14,299 nucleotides of DNA, from positions 1 to 14,299 of the forward strand of contig NZ_CALADU010000023.1 in NCBI RefSeq assembly GCF_937890665.1. The letters are read 5' to 3'. A program made the translations under genes and the position numbers. This document shows, piece by piece, positions 6,748 to 14,299 of this stretch. Numbering within the stretch: the stretch's first letter is position 1; the number at the start of each line of letters is the position of its first letter. The notes under the pieces are model-generated. The model saw only the letters and a list, made by a program, of their open reading frames with translations, searched no databases and was not told the origin of the DNA. This stretch comes from an uncultured Subdoligranulum sp. GTDB taxonomy: Bacteria > Bacillota_A > Clostridia > Oscillospirales > Ruminococcaceae.

Positions 6748-9336
6748 TTACTGCTTATGATGCTTTTTCAGCACGACCGTGACACCCAAGCCCAGCAGCG
6801 CCACAATGGCCACAACCGCCAGACCTACCAGCGGCATATCATCGCTGGTCTGGGGGATAGCGCCCTGCGCCACCGTCGCGCTGGCCTGTGTGACCGCGCT
6901 CTGGGGATCATAGCTACCCTTCACGTTGCCGTAGCTGGACAACTGCTTGGTGGATTCTACATAGCCGCAGTGGTCGCACTTGTACCCCGTGGCGGTCGCG
7001 GTCCAGTTGTGGTAGCCGCAGGCCGGGCAGGTGTAGTACTCAATTTCGGGACCAGACTGGGTGTTTGCAGGGGTGTTGTTGTTCGTGGTGGTGCTGCTGG
7101 AGCTGCTGGAGCCGGAGCTGCCGCCGGAAGAGTTTTTCGTAAAGGTCGCATGGGCCTTGATGGGAGCATTGTTGCCTGCGGTGTAGGCATCCGACAATGC
7201 CGTCAGCAGCTCATCGGTCAGCTTCAGGTAGGTATCGGTGTAGCCGGTCACACCTTCCACCGTCACGCCTTGGAAGGTATAGCCATCTTTACCGGGGACC
7301 GGGATGGTCTGACCGATCATGTTGGCAGTCAGGGTGATCTGCGTGCCGTCCACGTCCAGCACCGCCTTGCGGGTGTCGGTGGTGAAGGTAAATTTACTGA
7401 AGCCGTTGGGGTTGGTGAAGGTCACCACATTGCCGGAAACCGTGCCCTCATAGCAGTAGGAACGGTCATCGTCTTTTTGGTGGAAGACAAACAGCGTTTG
7501 CTCGGTAGCGAAACCGTCGGGCAGTTGAATTTCCATCTCCACCGGCTGGGTGATCTCCAGTTTCTTGGCAAAACCCATCACCACCGTATTGGGTTCTTTG
7601 CCGTCTTCCTCCCCTTTCACCACCATGCTGTCCAAGTCGTTCTTATCGGCGGTAGTGGCCAGCGTGCGGTACATGGGGGTTACATCCAACACAAAGTTCT
7701 TTTTGGTGGTCTCGGTAGCGGTCGCCGTGGCATTCAGCACCTGAATGTCCAGATAAGGCTGCACCACAATGGTGACCGTCTTATTCTCGACATCTACACC
7801 GGCCTCTGCCAGCTCTTTGGTGCCGTCCGTCGTGGTCACCTCGTTTTTGTTGGCCACCGTCTCCGCTTCGGCCTCCAGAACCTTCTGTTCCACCGTGAGC
7901 TGATCCAGTTTTTTCGCCACCGCGGCCGCCAGCTCCTTGTCTTCCTCAGGAGCGGTTTCGGGCACCAGATTCTCGGTCTTAGAGTCGGCGGGCTCTACCA
8001 CGGCAGCCGGGTTTTTGCCTGCCTCGCTTACCATGTACAGGTAGCCGGCCTGATCGCTGCCCACATAGGTTAGATTCTCACCCAAAAACTCTTCGGAGGG
8101 CTTAGAGGTGAAATAGCCGCCGTAAATCTTGGCAGCGCCTACTGCATACTGGGTCTGGTTGACGGTAATGGCGGTCTTGGCCGCATCGCCGCCGGCAAAG
8201 TTGCCGCCGAAAATCATGACGGTGGATTCCTTGCCTTCGCCGCTGTCCGGGGCAGGGTTGCCGTTGCCCACCAGAATGCCGGTCTTGCTGCAGGACTGGA
8301 AAGTGCCGCCATAAATATTGGTAGCAGTCTTGTAGGATTCACCGGTAAAGTAGCCGGCATAGAAAGCGCTGTTGCCGCCATGAATCGCGCAGGGTTCCGT
8401 CTTATACACGCCGTTGTAGATGTCGGCGGTGCCGCCGATGACGGCCAGACCGCCCTGCACGCCGGCGACCTGCACACTGTCCGCCGCCGCACCTTCGATC
8501 TTCAGGTAGGCATCTTCGGCACTTTCGCCGCTGCGCACGGTGTAGCCCCATTTGTTCGGGCCGTTGCAAGCCGAGCAAGAGGTATTGATAAAGTTACCGG
8601 CGGTGATCAGCATATTGCCCCGGTTTTCAATGGTCGGGTAGGTCTTGCTGGTGTAGGTACCGCCGTTGATGGTGGTGGTCGTATTGACCGCCGTGGCAAC
8701 GCTGCCGCAGGCGCTCAAAATTGTGGGGTTTTCAAAGGTCGCGGTGGCACCGCTCCGGTTATAGAAGTTGCTGGCATTGGCATTCTCATTCAGATTGGAA
8801 TAGGTGCCGTCCACCACTGTCAGGGTGCCGAAGTTGTTCACCGTACCGTATCCGGTGGAATCGGCCGCAGCCACATCCACCGTGCCGTTGCCTTTCAGCG
8901 TCAGCTTACCGTTGTTGGTAAAGATCCGGGTGGTAAAGTCCGGCGTGACCGTGATGCTGTGGCCCTGAAAGTCCACCACCAAAATCTGGTCGGCGTTGAC
9001 CGTGACGGACTTGCTCACCACGAGGTCTTGCGTGAGCACCACCGTGGTTTCCACCTCGGGGGCAGCGTTGGCAATGGCAGCCTGCCATTCCTCATCGCTG
9101 CTTACCTCCACCGTGGTGCTGTTGGCGCGCTCGTCAGACGGGCTCATCACCAAGGCGCTGTCCGTTTCGTCGGTTGTTTCTTCGCTCTGCGCAGTTTCTG
9201 CTGTGGAGGCGGTTTCGGGCGTCTGGGCTTGAAGCGAGAGCTCGTCCTCTGCCCAAACCGGCATACACAGCGAAGCCGCCATGGCTACCGCCACTGCCAA
9301 AGACAGGGCTTTCTTTCCATAGCCTCGAATGTTCAT
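6748..9336 (-). CDS. Exported beta-helix surface protein with zinc-ribbon-like module and IPQTSD sorting signal (paralogue 2)
   Basis: 862 residues; function not recognised. A signal peptide 1-29 (GYGKKALSL start, cleavage after PVWA) is followed by a short Thr/Glu/Ser-rich stretch, about 30-75. One region of beta-helix-like repeats follows (about 80-430), opened by ILVVDFQGHSITV and rich in INGGTY/IYGGTF turns. A conserved region shares GYTFQG and NPNGFSKFTF blocks with paralogue 1. A Ser/Thr/Asn linker leads to Cys770, 773, 787 and 790 (CX2C-X13-CX2C), IPQTSD at 827-832, a hydrophobic segment and a KKHHKQ tail. Cys24 in the signal peptide does not sit in a lipobox, so this is not a lipoprotein. 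The ATG at 9336-9334 has AAAGGAG with an 8-base spacing. It lacks the long acidic stretch and the second repeat block of paralogue 1. A wall-anchored adhesin or glycan-binding role is inference. Confidence 0.85.
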   Translation of the reverse strand: MNIRGYGKKALSLAVAVAMAASLCMPVWAEDELSLQAQTPETASTAETAQSEETTDETDSALVMSPSDERANSTTVEVSSDEEWQAAIANAAPEVETTVVLTQDLVVSKSVTVNADQILVVDFQGHSITVTPDFTTRIFTNNGKLTLKGNGTVDVAAADSTGYGTVNNFGTLTVVDGTYSNLNENANASNFYNRSGATATFENPTILSACGSVATAVNTTTTINGGTYTSKTYPTIENRGNMLITAGNFINTSCSACNGPNKWGYTVRSGESAEDAYLKIEGAAADSVQVAGVQGGLAVIGGTADIYNGVYKTEPCAIHGGNSAFYAGYFTGESYKTATNIYGGTFQSCSKTGILVGNGNPAPDSGEGKESTVMIFGGNFAGGDAAKTAITVNQTQYAVGAAKIYGGYFTSKPSEEFLGENLTYVGSDQAGYLYMVSEAGKNPAAVVEPADSKTENLVPETAPEEDKELAAAVAKKLDQLTVEQKVLEAEAETVANKNEVTTTDGTKELAEAGVDVENKTVTIVVQPYLDIQVLNATATATETTKKNFVLDVTPMYRTLATTADKNDLDSMVVKGEEDGKEPNTVVMGFAKKLEITQPVEMEIQLPDGFATEQTLFVFHQKDDDRSYCYEGTVSGNVVTFTNPNGFSKFTFTTDTRKAVLDVDGTQITLTANMIGQTIPVPGKDGYTFQGVTVEGVTGYTDTYLKLTDELLTALSDAYTAGNNAPIKAHATFTKNSSGGSSGSSSSSSTTTNNNTPANTQSGPEIEYYTCPACGYHNWTATATGYKCDHCGYVESTKQLSSYGNVKGSYDPQSAVTQASATVAQGAIPQTSDDMPLVGLAVVAIVALLGLGVTVVLKKHHKQ
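6804..7020. repeat. 217-bp exact direct repeat, copy 2 (surface protein 2 tail)
   Basis: Partner of the repeat at 3288-3504, in the same orientation, 3516 bp apart. Recombination between the copies would delete the intervening DNA and fuse the two genes in frame. Confidence 0.95.
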
Positions 9337-9392
9337 AATGAAAAGCTCCTTTGTACAATTCCGGGTAAGATTGTCTTTCTGATATACCTCTT

Positions 9393-9421
9393 ATTATCTA
9401 ATACGTCGTCAAACAGGTCAA
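9393..9421 (-). promoter_or_regulatory. Sigma-A promoter of surface protein 2
   Basis: Minus strand: TTGACC (9421-9416), a 17-bp spacer, and GATAAT (9398-9393). Transcription would start near 9386, about 50 bases before the ATG. The -10 box is the same as that of surface protein 1. Confidence 0.78.
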
Positions 9422-9425
9422 TGTG

Positions 9426-9467
9426 AAATGTTGCTTTTTTGGCAGCCGTATAAATAAAGCAACCATT
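9426..9467 (-). terminator. Possible weak terminator after azlD
   Basis: GTTGCTTT and AAAGCAAC (9430-9437 with 9456-9463) form an 8-bp stem with an 18-base loop, extendable by AAAT/ATTT across a one-base bulge. There is no good T-run on the minus strand, so termination here is uncertain and azlCD transcripts may read into the surface-protein gene. Confidence 0.3.
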
Positions 9468-9490
9468 TTTTAAAAGGCTCGTTCTTTTCT

Positions 9491-9829
9491 TTATATCACA
9501 AAAACGACCTGTACCAGAACCATATACAACGCCGTGCCCGCCGCAATGCTGAGCAAGGTGTTTTTTCGCCAAAGCTGCAAGCCCACCACCGCAGCGCCTG
9601 CCAGCAGTTCCGGCAGGGCATGGGTGGGCCCCAGCGGGTCGGCGCCCCGCAGGCAGTAGACCACCAGCATGGCCATGATAGCGCAGGGCAGCACCTGTGC
9701 CAGATACACCACATACCGCGGGGTGGGCCGCCCGCCGCCAAAGATGACAAAGGGGGCAAACCGCAGCAGGATGGTCACCCCCGCGATAACCGCCACCAAA
9801 GCGGCGGCATGCAGATCAATCCCGAACAT
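9491..9829 (-). CDS. azlD: AzlD-family small subunit of branched-chain amino acid exporter
   Basis: 112 residues, normal for the family, with four hydrophobic segments (about residues 8-30, 42-61, 71-85 and 92-112). With AzlC it forms a membrane permease that exports branched-chain amino acids (compare B. subtilis AzlCD, E. coli YgaZH, C. glutamicum BrnFE). The ATG at 9829-9827 lies inside the end of azlC, a 14-base overlap, with GGAGG 9 bases upstream, typical of translational coupling. The conserved Arg-Phe-Ala-Pro near residue 23 is a family hallmark. The substrate is inferred from the family. Confidence 0.9.
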   Translation of the reverse strand: MFGIDLHAAALVAVIAGVTILLRFAPFVIFGGGRPTPRYVVYLAQVLPCAIMAMLVVYCLRGADPLGPTHALPELLAGAAVVGLQLWRKNTLLSIAAGTALYMVLVQVVFVI

Positions 9830-10523
9830 CGGCGGACGCCTCCTTTCCGTGGGGCTGCAAGGTTTTGCGCAGCAAAGTCAGCGCCAGCGTAATGCCGATC
9901 ATGGCGGGGATGAGGAAATCCTCGGCGCCAAACACCACCAGACAAACCAGCGAGACCCCCAACCCCACCAGCGCAGGGCGATGGTCTTTGGTGGTGCGCC
10001 ATTGTTCGGTCATTACCACCAGAAAGAGGGCCGTCATGGAAAAGTCGATGCCGGTGCTGTCAAAGGGCAGCACACCGCCCACCAGCGCCCCGGCCACGCT
10101 GCCGGCAATCCAATACAGATGGTCAAAAAGGGACACCAAAAAGAAGTAGCGTTTCTGGTCCACCCCGTCCGACACAGTGCCGCTGCAAACCAGCGAGTAG
10201 GTTTCATCGGTCAGGGCAAAGATCATATAGGGTTTGGCAGGCCCCACATGGCGGTAGCGTTCCACCATCGAGATCCCATAAAACAGGTGCCGTGCGTTGA
10301 CGGTAACGGTCATCAGCGCCGCAGCGATCAGCGAAGCCCCGCCGGCCAACAGGTCCACCGCCACATACTGTATACTGCCCGCATAGATCAGGGTACTCAT
10401 GGCAAAAGCCCAGCCTACGCCGTAGCCCTTGGATGCCAACAGTACGCCAAACCCCAACCCCAGCACCAGATACCCCGCCATCACCGGCAGCGAACAGGCA
10501 AAGGCATACTTGGCTGTTTTCAC
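9816..10523 (-). CDS. azlC: AzlC-family large subunit of branched-chain amino acid exporter
   Basis: 235 residues, close to the usual 235-255. A hydrophobic integral membrane protein with family blocks: PVMAGYLVLGLGFGVLL near the N-terminus, YAGSIQYVAVDLL, NARHLFYGISM, and FALTDETYSL. It partners the overlapping azlD. The start is GTG at 10523-10521 (VKTAKYAF). The ATG nine bases upstream, at 10532, is in another frame. A purine-rich AAAGAGG lies about 11 bases upstream of the GTG, a slightly long spacing. Transcribed from an extended -10 promoter at 10561-10590. The amino acid transported cannot be read from sequence alone. Confidence 0.9.
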   Translation of the reverse strand: MKTAKYAFACSLPVMAGYLVLGLGFGVLLASKGYGVGWAFAMSTLIYAGSIQYVAVDLLAGGASLIAAALMTVTVNARHLFYGISMVERYRHVGPAKPYMIFALTDETYSLVCSGTVSDGVDQKRYFFLVSLFDHLYWIAGSVAGALVGGVLPFDSTGIDFSMTALFLVVMTEQWRTTKDHRPALVGLGVSLVCLVVFGAEDFLIPAMIGITLALTLLRKTLQPHGKEASADVRD

Positions 10524-10560
10524 AATTTCATGCGCCTCTTTTTGTAAAAAATGTGGGCCC

Positions 10561-10590
10561 ATTATAGCACAAAGGCCCGGAACTCCACAA
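10561..10590 (-). promoter_or_regulatory. Extended -10 promoter of azlCD
   Basis: Minus strand: a perfect TATAAT (10566-10561) preceded by TG at the -15/-14 positions. A weak -35 TTGTGG (10590-10585) lies 18 bp upstream. Transcription would start near 10554, about 31 bases before the GTG. The -35 box and most of the spacer fall within the dnaK terminator hairpin. Confidence 0.7.
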
Positions 10591-10604
10591 GAGTTCCGGG
10601 CCTT
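10572..10604 (-). terminator. Terminator hairpin after dnaK
   Basis: A perfect 14-bp GC-rich stem (10572-10585 with 10591-10604) and a 5-base loop, 41 bases after the dnaK stop. On the minus strand the stem is followed by a short TTTGTGCT stretch, a weaker T-tract than the other terminators here. Confidence 0.75.
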
Positions 10605-10644
10605 ACCCACCGGAAAGCGGCGCTGCCGCGCCCAACCTTCCGCT

Positions 10645-12435
10645 CTATTGTGCTTGCTGGGATTGTTCGCTCTCCCATTGGGTGACCAGCGGGGTCGCCA
10701 CCGCCGCCAAAGCCTCCCGGGCGTCGTTGATGGCCTGCACATCCACCGGGGTGAGTTTTTCCGCCTTCTTGTGGCGGGTCATCCGCTCCAGCGTCCGCTC
10801 GGCTTCCTTGATACGGTTCTTGGTTTCCCGGTCCAGCGCCTTGCCGGCTTTGCTGCCCAGCGCGGTGTTCACCCGGTAAAGCGCCGCCTCGGCCGCGTTC
10901 AGGGCCTCCAGCGCGGCTTTGCGCTCCTTATCCTGTCCGGCAAAAACCGCCGCTTCCCGCATGGCACGCTGGATCTCTTCCTCGCTGAGGTTGGAGGAAC
11001 CGGTGATGGTGATGCCCTGCTGTTTGCCGGTATCCAGATCCTTGGCGCTGACCTTCACAATGCCGTTGGCATCGATGTCAAAGGTGACCTCGATCTTGGG
11101 CACGCCGGCCCACGCCCGTTTGATGCCCCGCAGCGTGAAGGTGCCCAACAGTTTGTTGTCCTTGGCAAACTCCCGTTCGCCTTGCAGCACCTTGATCTCC
11201 ACCGTATTTTGGAAAGGTGCCGCCGTGGTGAATACCTTGCTGAACCGGGTGGGAATGGTGGCGTTGCGCTCGATGAGATGGGTGGCCACGCCGCCCAGTG
11301 TTTCGATAGAAAGGGTCAGCGGGGTGACATCCATCAAAAGCAGGTCCTCTCCCGCGCCGGCCAGTGCCTGACCGCCCAGCCGGCCCGCCTGCACGGCAGC
11401 GCCCAGCGCCACACATTCGTCGGGGTTCAGCGAGCGGGAGGGTTCCAGACCGATCATCCGCTGTACTTTGGCCTGCACCGCCGGGATACGGGTGGAACCG
11501 CCCACCAGCAGCACCTGATCCAAGTCACTGGCGGTCAGATGGGCGTCGCTGAGGGCGTTGCGCACCGGCAGCGCCGTGCGCTCGATGAGATCCGCGCAGA
11601 GTTCCTCAAACTTACTGCGGGTCAGCGTGGCCTGCAAGTGCAAAGGCCCCTGCGGCCCCACTGTCAAAAAGGGCAGATTGATGTCGGTCTGGGTGGCGGC
11701 GGACAGCTCTTTTTTCGCCTTTTCGGCTTCTTCCCGCAGACGCTGCATGGCCACCCGGTCCCCGGACAGGTCGATGCCGTGTTCCGCGCGGAAGTTTTCC
11801 GCCAGCCAATCCACAATGCGGGCGTCGAAGTCGTCGCCGCCCAGATAGTTGTCGCCGCAGGTGGCCAGTACCTGTACCACCCCGTCCCCGATCTGGATCA
11901 GCGACACGTCAAAGGTACCGCCCCCCAAATCGTAGACCATGACGGTCTGGGCCCGGCCATTGTCCAGCCCGTAGGCCAGCGCCGCGGCGGTGGGTTCGTT
12001 GATGATTCGTTTGACTTCCAGCCCGGCGATCCGGCCGGCGTCCTTGGTGGCTTGCCGCTGGGCGTCGTTGAAGTAGGCCGGCACCGTGATCACCGCCTCG
12101 GTGACCGGTTCCCCCAGATACGCCTCGGCATCGGCCTTGATCTTTTGCAAAATCAGGGCGCTGATCTGCTGGGGGGCATAACATTTTCCGTCGATGGGGA
12201 TGCGCGTTTCACTGCCCATCTGCCGCTTAACGCTGCTGATGGTGCGGGGCGCATTGGTGACAGCCTGCCGTTTGGCAGCCTCCCCCACCAGACGCTCCCC
12301 CGCTTTGGTGAAAGCCACCACCGACGGTGTGGTGCGCTGCCCCTCGGCATTGGGAATGACTACCGGTTTGCCGCCCTCGATGACTGCGGCGCAGCTATTG
12401 GTGGTTCCCAAATCGATTCCGATGATTTTTGCCAT
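10645..12435 (-). CDS. dnaK: Stand-alone DnaK-family Hsp70 chaperone
   Basis: 596 residues; an ATP-dependent protein-folding chaperone of the cytoplasm. The nucleotide-binding domain (1-368) has the phosphate-1 loop GIDLGTTNS at 6-14, [25 protein letters not shown] and LVGGSTRIP. The interdomain linker is [11 protein letters not shown] (369-379). The beta substrate-binding domain follows to about 485, with [17 protein letters not shown]. The helical lid is short and ends in SEQSQQAQ, not the usual Gly-rich tail with EEVD-like acidic end. The ATG at 12435-12433 has AAGGA upstream. No grpE, dnaJ or hrcA lies beside it, and no CIRCE repeat is present upstream, so this may be an extra DnaK paralogue rather than the heat-shock one. 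Its own promoter is unclear: TACAAT at 12569-12564 is a possible -10 without a good -35. Confidence 0.9.
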   Translation of the reverse strand: MAKIIGIDLGTTNSCAAVIEGGKPVVIPNAEGQRTTPSVVAFTKAGERLVGEAAKRQAVTNAPRTISSVKRQMGSETRIPIDGKCYAPQQISALILQKIKADAEAYLGEPVTEAVITVPAYFNDAQRQATKDAGRIAGLEVKRIINEPTAAALAYGLDNGRAQTVMVYDLGGGTFDVSLIQIGDGVVQVLATCGDNYLGGDDFDARIVDWLAENFRAEHGIDLSGDRVAMQRLREEAEKAKKELSAATQTDINLPFLTVGPQGPLHLQATLTRSKFEELCADLIERTALPVRNALSDAHLTASDLDQVLLVGGSTRIPAVQAKVQRMIGLEPSRSLNPDECVALGAAVQAGRLGGQALAGAGEDLLLMDVTPLTLSIETLGGVATHLIERNATIPTRFSKVFTTAAPFQNTVEIKVLQGEREFAKDNKLLGTFTLRGIKRAWAGVPKIEVTFDIDANGIVKVSAKDLDTGKQQGITITGSSNLSEEEIQRAMREAAVFAGQDKERKAALEALNAAEAALYRVNTALGSKAGKALDRETKNRIKEAERTLERMTRHKKAEKLTPVDVQAINDAREALAAVATPLVTQWESEQSQQAQ

Positions 12436-12524
12436 GTTGCGGTTGTCCTTTCAAAAAAGACCAAAACACAAGCGCCCGTTCCCCCGCGTTTTGCCGCTTT
12501 GTGCGCCAGAGGGCGGCGGCACCC

Positions 12525-12537
12525 ACGTGTGGGGAAC
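12525..12537 (+). repeat. Inverted-repeat element, copy 1 (dnaK leader side)
   Basis: ACGTGTGGGGAAC here matches, on the opposite strand, ACGTGTGGGAAC at 12657-12646, with only one G inserted. It lies about 90 bp upstream of the dnaK start codon. A role as a regulator-binding site is inference. Confidence 0.4.
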
Positions 12538-12645
12538 TGCGCAGGATCCCATGTTTTGATTTTATTGTAGCGCGCAGGACCTGAAAATGTGTTGCGATTT
12601 CGTAAATAAATTTTACAAATATTGCAGTCCTTCGTGTAAAGAAAC

Positions 12646-12657
12646 GTTCCCACACGT
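12646..12657 (-). repeat. Inverted-repeat element, copy 2 (hisB promoter side)
   Basis: GTTCCCACACGT on the plus strand, the reverse complement of ACGTGTGGGAAC, abuts and overlaps by one base the hisB -35 box. It pairs with the near-identical element at 12525-12537, about 110 bp away. Confidence 0.4.
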
Positions 12658-12685
12658 TGACGGTGCGCGGCGGGCGTGTTATAGT
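12657..12685 (+). promoter_or_regulatory. Sigma-A promoter of hisB-glyA
   Basis: TTGACG (12657-12662), a 17-bp spacer, and TATAGT (12680-12685), each 5 of 6 to consensus. Transcription would start near 12692, about 39 bases before the hisB ATG. Confidence 0.85.
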
Positions 12686-12730
12686 TTTAGGTATATTGCA
12701 GCCCTAGGGGCGGGAAAGGAGCCACACGCT

Positions 12731-13318
12731 ATGGCACGCACGGCAACGGTAACGCGCAACACCCGGGAAACCCAGATCACCCTGACGCTGGCGCTGGATG
12801 GCACCGGCAAAACCGATTTGCAGACCGGCATCGGCTTTTTTGACCACATGCTGGACGGGTTTGCCCGCCACGGTCTGTTCGACCTGACGGTCCACTGCCA
12901 CGGAGACTTGGAGGTGGATTGCCACCACACCATCGAGGACATCGGCATTGCTTTGGGCACCGCCCTGCGGGAAGCCTTGGGTGACAAAGCGGGGTTGGTG
13001 CGGTACGGCAGTTGCCTGCTGCCCATGGACGAAACGCTGGCTCTCTGCGCGGTGGATCTGGGCGGACGTCCCTACTTTGTGTATGACGCCCAGTTTGCCA
13101 CCCCCGCCTGCGGCGGTATGGATACCCAGATGGCCCGGGAGTTTTTCTACGCTGTGTCCTACGCAGCGGCGATGAACCTGCACCTGAAGGTGCTGTACGG
13201 GGAAAACGACCATCACAAACTGGAGGCGCTGTTCAAAGCCTTTGCCAAGGCGCTGGACGCCGCCACCCGCACCGATGCGCGGATCGAAGGGGTGCTTTCC
13301 ACCAAGGGCACCCTGTGA
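12731..13318 (+). CDS. hisB: Imidazoleglycerol-phosphate dehydratase
   Basis: 195 residues, the normal length for the single-function enzyme. It dehydrates imidazoleglycerol phosphate to imidazoleacetol phosphate in histidine synthesis, using a two-manganese site in a 24-mer. Both signature blocks are intact: Asp63-Cys-His65-His66-Thr-Ile-Glu69-Asp70 and its repeat-related His161-His162-Lys-Leu-Glu165 (ENDHHKLEALFKAFAKAL); FFDHMLDG is also present. The start ATG has AAAGGAG (12715-12721) 9 bases upstream. No phosphatase domain is fused, and no other his gene is in the window, so the gene stands outside a his operon here. glyA follows 44 bases later without a terminator, suggesting one transcript. 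Confidence 0.96.
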   Translation: MARTATVTRNTRETQITLTLALDGTGKTDLQTGIGFFDHMLDGFARHGLFDLTVHCHGDLEVDCHHTIEDIGIALGTALREALGDKAGLVRYGSCLLPMDETLALCAVDLGGRPYFVYDAQFATPACGGMDTQMAREFFYAVSYAAAMNLHLKVLYGENDHHKLEALFKAFAKALDAATRTDARIEGVLSTKGTL

Positions 13319-13362
13319 TCCTTTGCATAGAGTATCTCAGATATTTAAGGAGGTAAAGGGAA

Positions 13363-14299
13363 ATGTATCAGGACATGATGGACACCATTGGCTTTGTGCA
13401 GAACGCCGACCCCGAGGTAGGCGCTGCCATGGAGCGGGAGCTGGGTCGTCAGCGGGAGAATATCGAGCTGATTGCCAGCGAGAACATCGTTTCGCCCGCC
13501 GTAATGGCCGCCATGGGCAGCGTGCTGACCAACAAATATGCCGAGGGCTACCCCGGCCACCGCTACTACGGCGGCTGCCAGTTTGTGGATGAGGTAGAGC
13601 GCATCGCCATCGACCGCGCCTGCCGTCTGTTCGGCGCCAAATACGCCAACGTGCAGCCCCATTCCGGCGCACAGGCCAATCTGGCGGTCTACTTTGCGCT
13701 GCTTGACGTGGGCGACACCGTGATGGGTATGGACCTGTCCCAAGGCGGACACCTGACCCATGGTTCCCCCGTGAATATGAGCGGCAAGAACTACAACTTT
13801 GTCTCCTATGGTGTGGGCGAGGATGGCCGCATCGACTATGCCGCGCTGGCCAAGCAGGTGGCCAAGGTCCGGCCCAAGCTGCTGGTAGCCGGTGCGTCGG
13901 CTTATCCCCGTGCCATCGACTTTGAAAAGCTGGCCGAGATCGCCCACGGCTACGGCGCCATGCTGATGGTGGATATGGCCCACATTGCCGGTCTGGTGGC
14001 CGGCGGCGTACACCAGAACCCGGTGCCCTACGCCGACGTGGTGACCACCACCACCCACAAGACGCTGCGCGGTCCCCGGGGCGGCCTGATCCTGACCAAC
14101 AACGAGTACCTGATCAAGCGGATCAACTCGGCCATCTTCCCCGGCACGCAGGGCGGCCCGCTGGAGCACATCATTGCCGCCAAGGCGGTCTGCTTCGGCG
14201 AGGCACTGCAGCCCTCCTTTAAAGAGTACGCCCGCAAGATCGTGGAGAACGCCGCCGCGCTGGCTGACGGCCTGACCGCCCGGGGCGTAAAACTGGTAT
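13363..14299 (+). CDS. glyA: Serine hydroxymethyltransferase, 3' end missing
   Basis: 312 of about 415 codons are visible; the gene leaves the right edge. The PLP enzyme interconverts serine plus tetrahydrofolate with glycine plus methylene-tetrahydrofolate, the main source of one-carbon units. Seen: [33 protein letters not shown], the PLP-ring-binding Asp204 in VDMAHIAGL, and the Schiff-base Lys233 in [14 protein letters not shown] (E. coli Asp200 and Lys229). The ATG at 13363 has AAGGAGG (13348-13354) 8 bases upstream. It sits 44 bases after hisB on the same strand with no terminator between, so it is probably co-transcribed. An own promoter in that short gap is not apparent. Confidence 0.97.
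   Translation, partial: MYQDMMDTIGFVQNADPEVGAAMERELGRQRENIELIASENIVSPAVMAAMGSVLTNKYAEGYPGHRYYGGCQFVDEVERIAIDRACRLFGAKYANVQPHSGAQANLAVYFALLDVGDTVMGMDLSQGGHLTHGSPVNMSGKNYNFVSYGVGEDGRIDYAALAKQVAKVRPKLLVAGASAYPRAIDFEKLAEIAHGYGAMLMVDMAHIAGLVAGGVHQNPVPYADVVTTTTHKTLRGPRGGLILTNNEYLIKRINSAIFPGTQGGPLEHIIAAKAVCFGEALQPSFKEYARKIVENAAALADGLTARGVKLV

Noticed and set aside
9257..9264. Cys24 in the signal peptide of surface protein 2 as a lipoprotein attachment site
   Set aside because: The residue before it is Leu and the A-S-L-C context does not fit a lipobox. A normal signal peptidase site PVWA follows.
3232..9336. A CRISPR array or mobile element suggested by the repeats
   Set aside because: The repeats are the internal structure and shared tails of two protein-coding genes. 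No spacer pattern, transposase or terminal inverted repeats are seen.
10524..10742. An N-terminal extension of azlC reaching into dnaK
   Set aside because: It overlaps the dnaK terminator and dnaK itself. The GTG at 10523 gives the family's normal length and start.
10429..12570. A 713-codon plus-strand open frame over dnaK
   Set aside because: It is the complement of a well-conserved dnaK and shows no motif of any family. Long antisense frames are common opposite GC-rich genes.
12436..12730. A CIRCE heat-shock element upstream of dnaK
   Set aside because: No TTAGCACTC-N9-GAGTGCTAA-like repeat is present on either strand.
13333..13343. Small palindrome TATCTCAGATA between hisB and glyA
   Set aside because: The arms are only 5 bp and there is no T-run after it. 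It is too short to call a terminator or operator.

Overview
The window looks like the chromosome of a GC-rich, Gram-positive anaerobe of the class Clostridia, most likely an Oscillospiraceae/Ruminococcaceae gut bacterium of the Faecalibacterium-Subdoligranulum-Gemmiger kind. This is an inference from the gene content, the near-consensus sigma-A promoters with 17-bp spacers, the strong GGAG-type ribosome binding sites and two large secreted proteins with Gram-positive C-terminal anchors. I could not run a database search to fix the taxon.

Left part (1-3190): a divergent pair for the oxidative entry to the TCA cycle. An aconitase-superfamily hydratase (minus strand, cut by the left edge) and a citrate synthase (plus strand) are read outward from a 357-bp intergenic region. 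That region holds one clear promoter for each gene and an inverted repeat that could be an operator. Together the enzymes would turn oxaloacetate and acetyl-CoA into citrate and then isocitrate, typically for glutamate synthesis in such anaerobes. A 12-bp-stem hairpin after citrate synthase ends it and the converging surface-protein gene.

Middle (3232-9336): two tandem minus-strand paralogues for large exported proteins of 1094 and 862 residues. Both have a signal peptide, a beta-helix-like repeat region, a conserved C-terminal region, a Ser/Thr/Asn-rich linker, a four-cysteine zinc-ribbon-like module, and an IPQTSD + hydrophobic segment + basic tail resembling a non-canonical sortase signal. 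Each has its own promoter and terminator. Their last ~115 codons are almost identical in DNA, including a 217-bp exact repeat, while the rest has diverged. This is the most unusual part of the window.

Right part (9491-14299): azlC-azlD (branched-chain amino acid exporter, overlapping genes, minus strand), then a stand-alone DnaK-family chaperone (minus strand) with no grpE, dnaJ or CIRCE element nearby. Divergent from dnaK is hisB (histidine synthesis), followed 44 bp later by glyA (serine hydroxymethyltransferase, cut by the right edge), probably in one transcript. No tRNA, rRNA, CRISPR array or transposon was seen.
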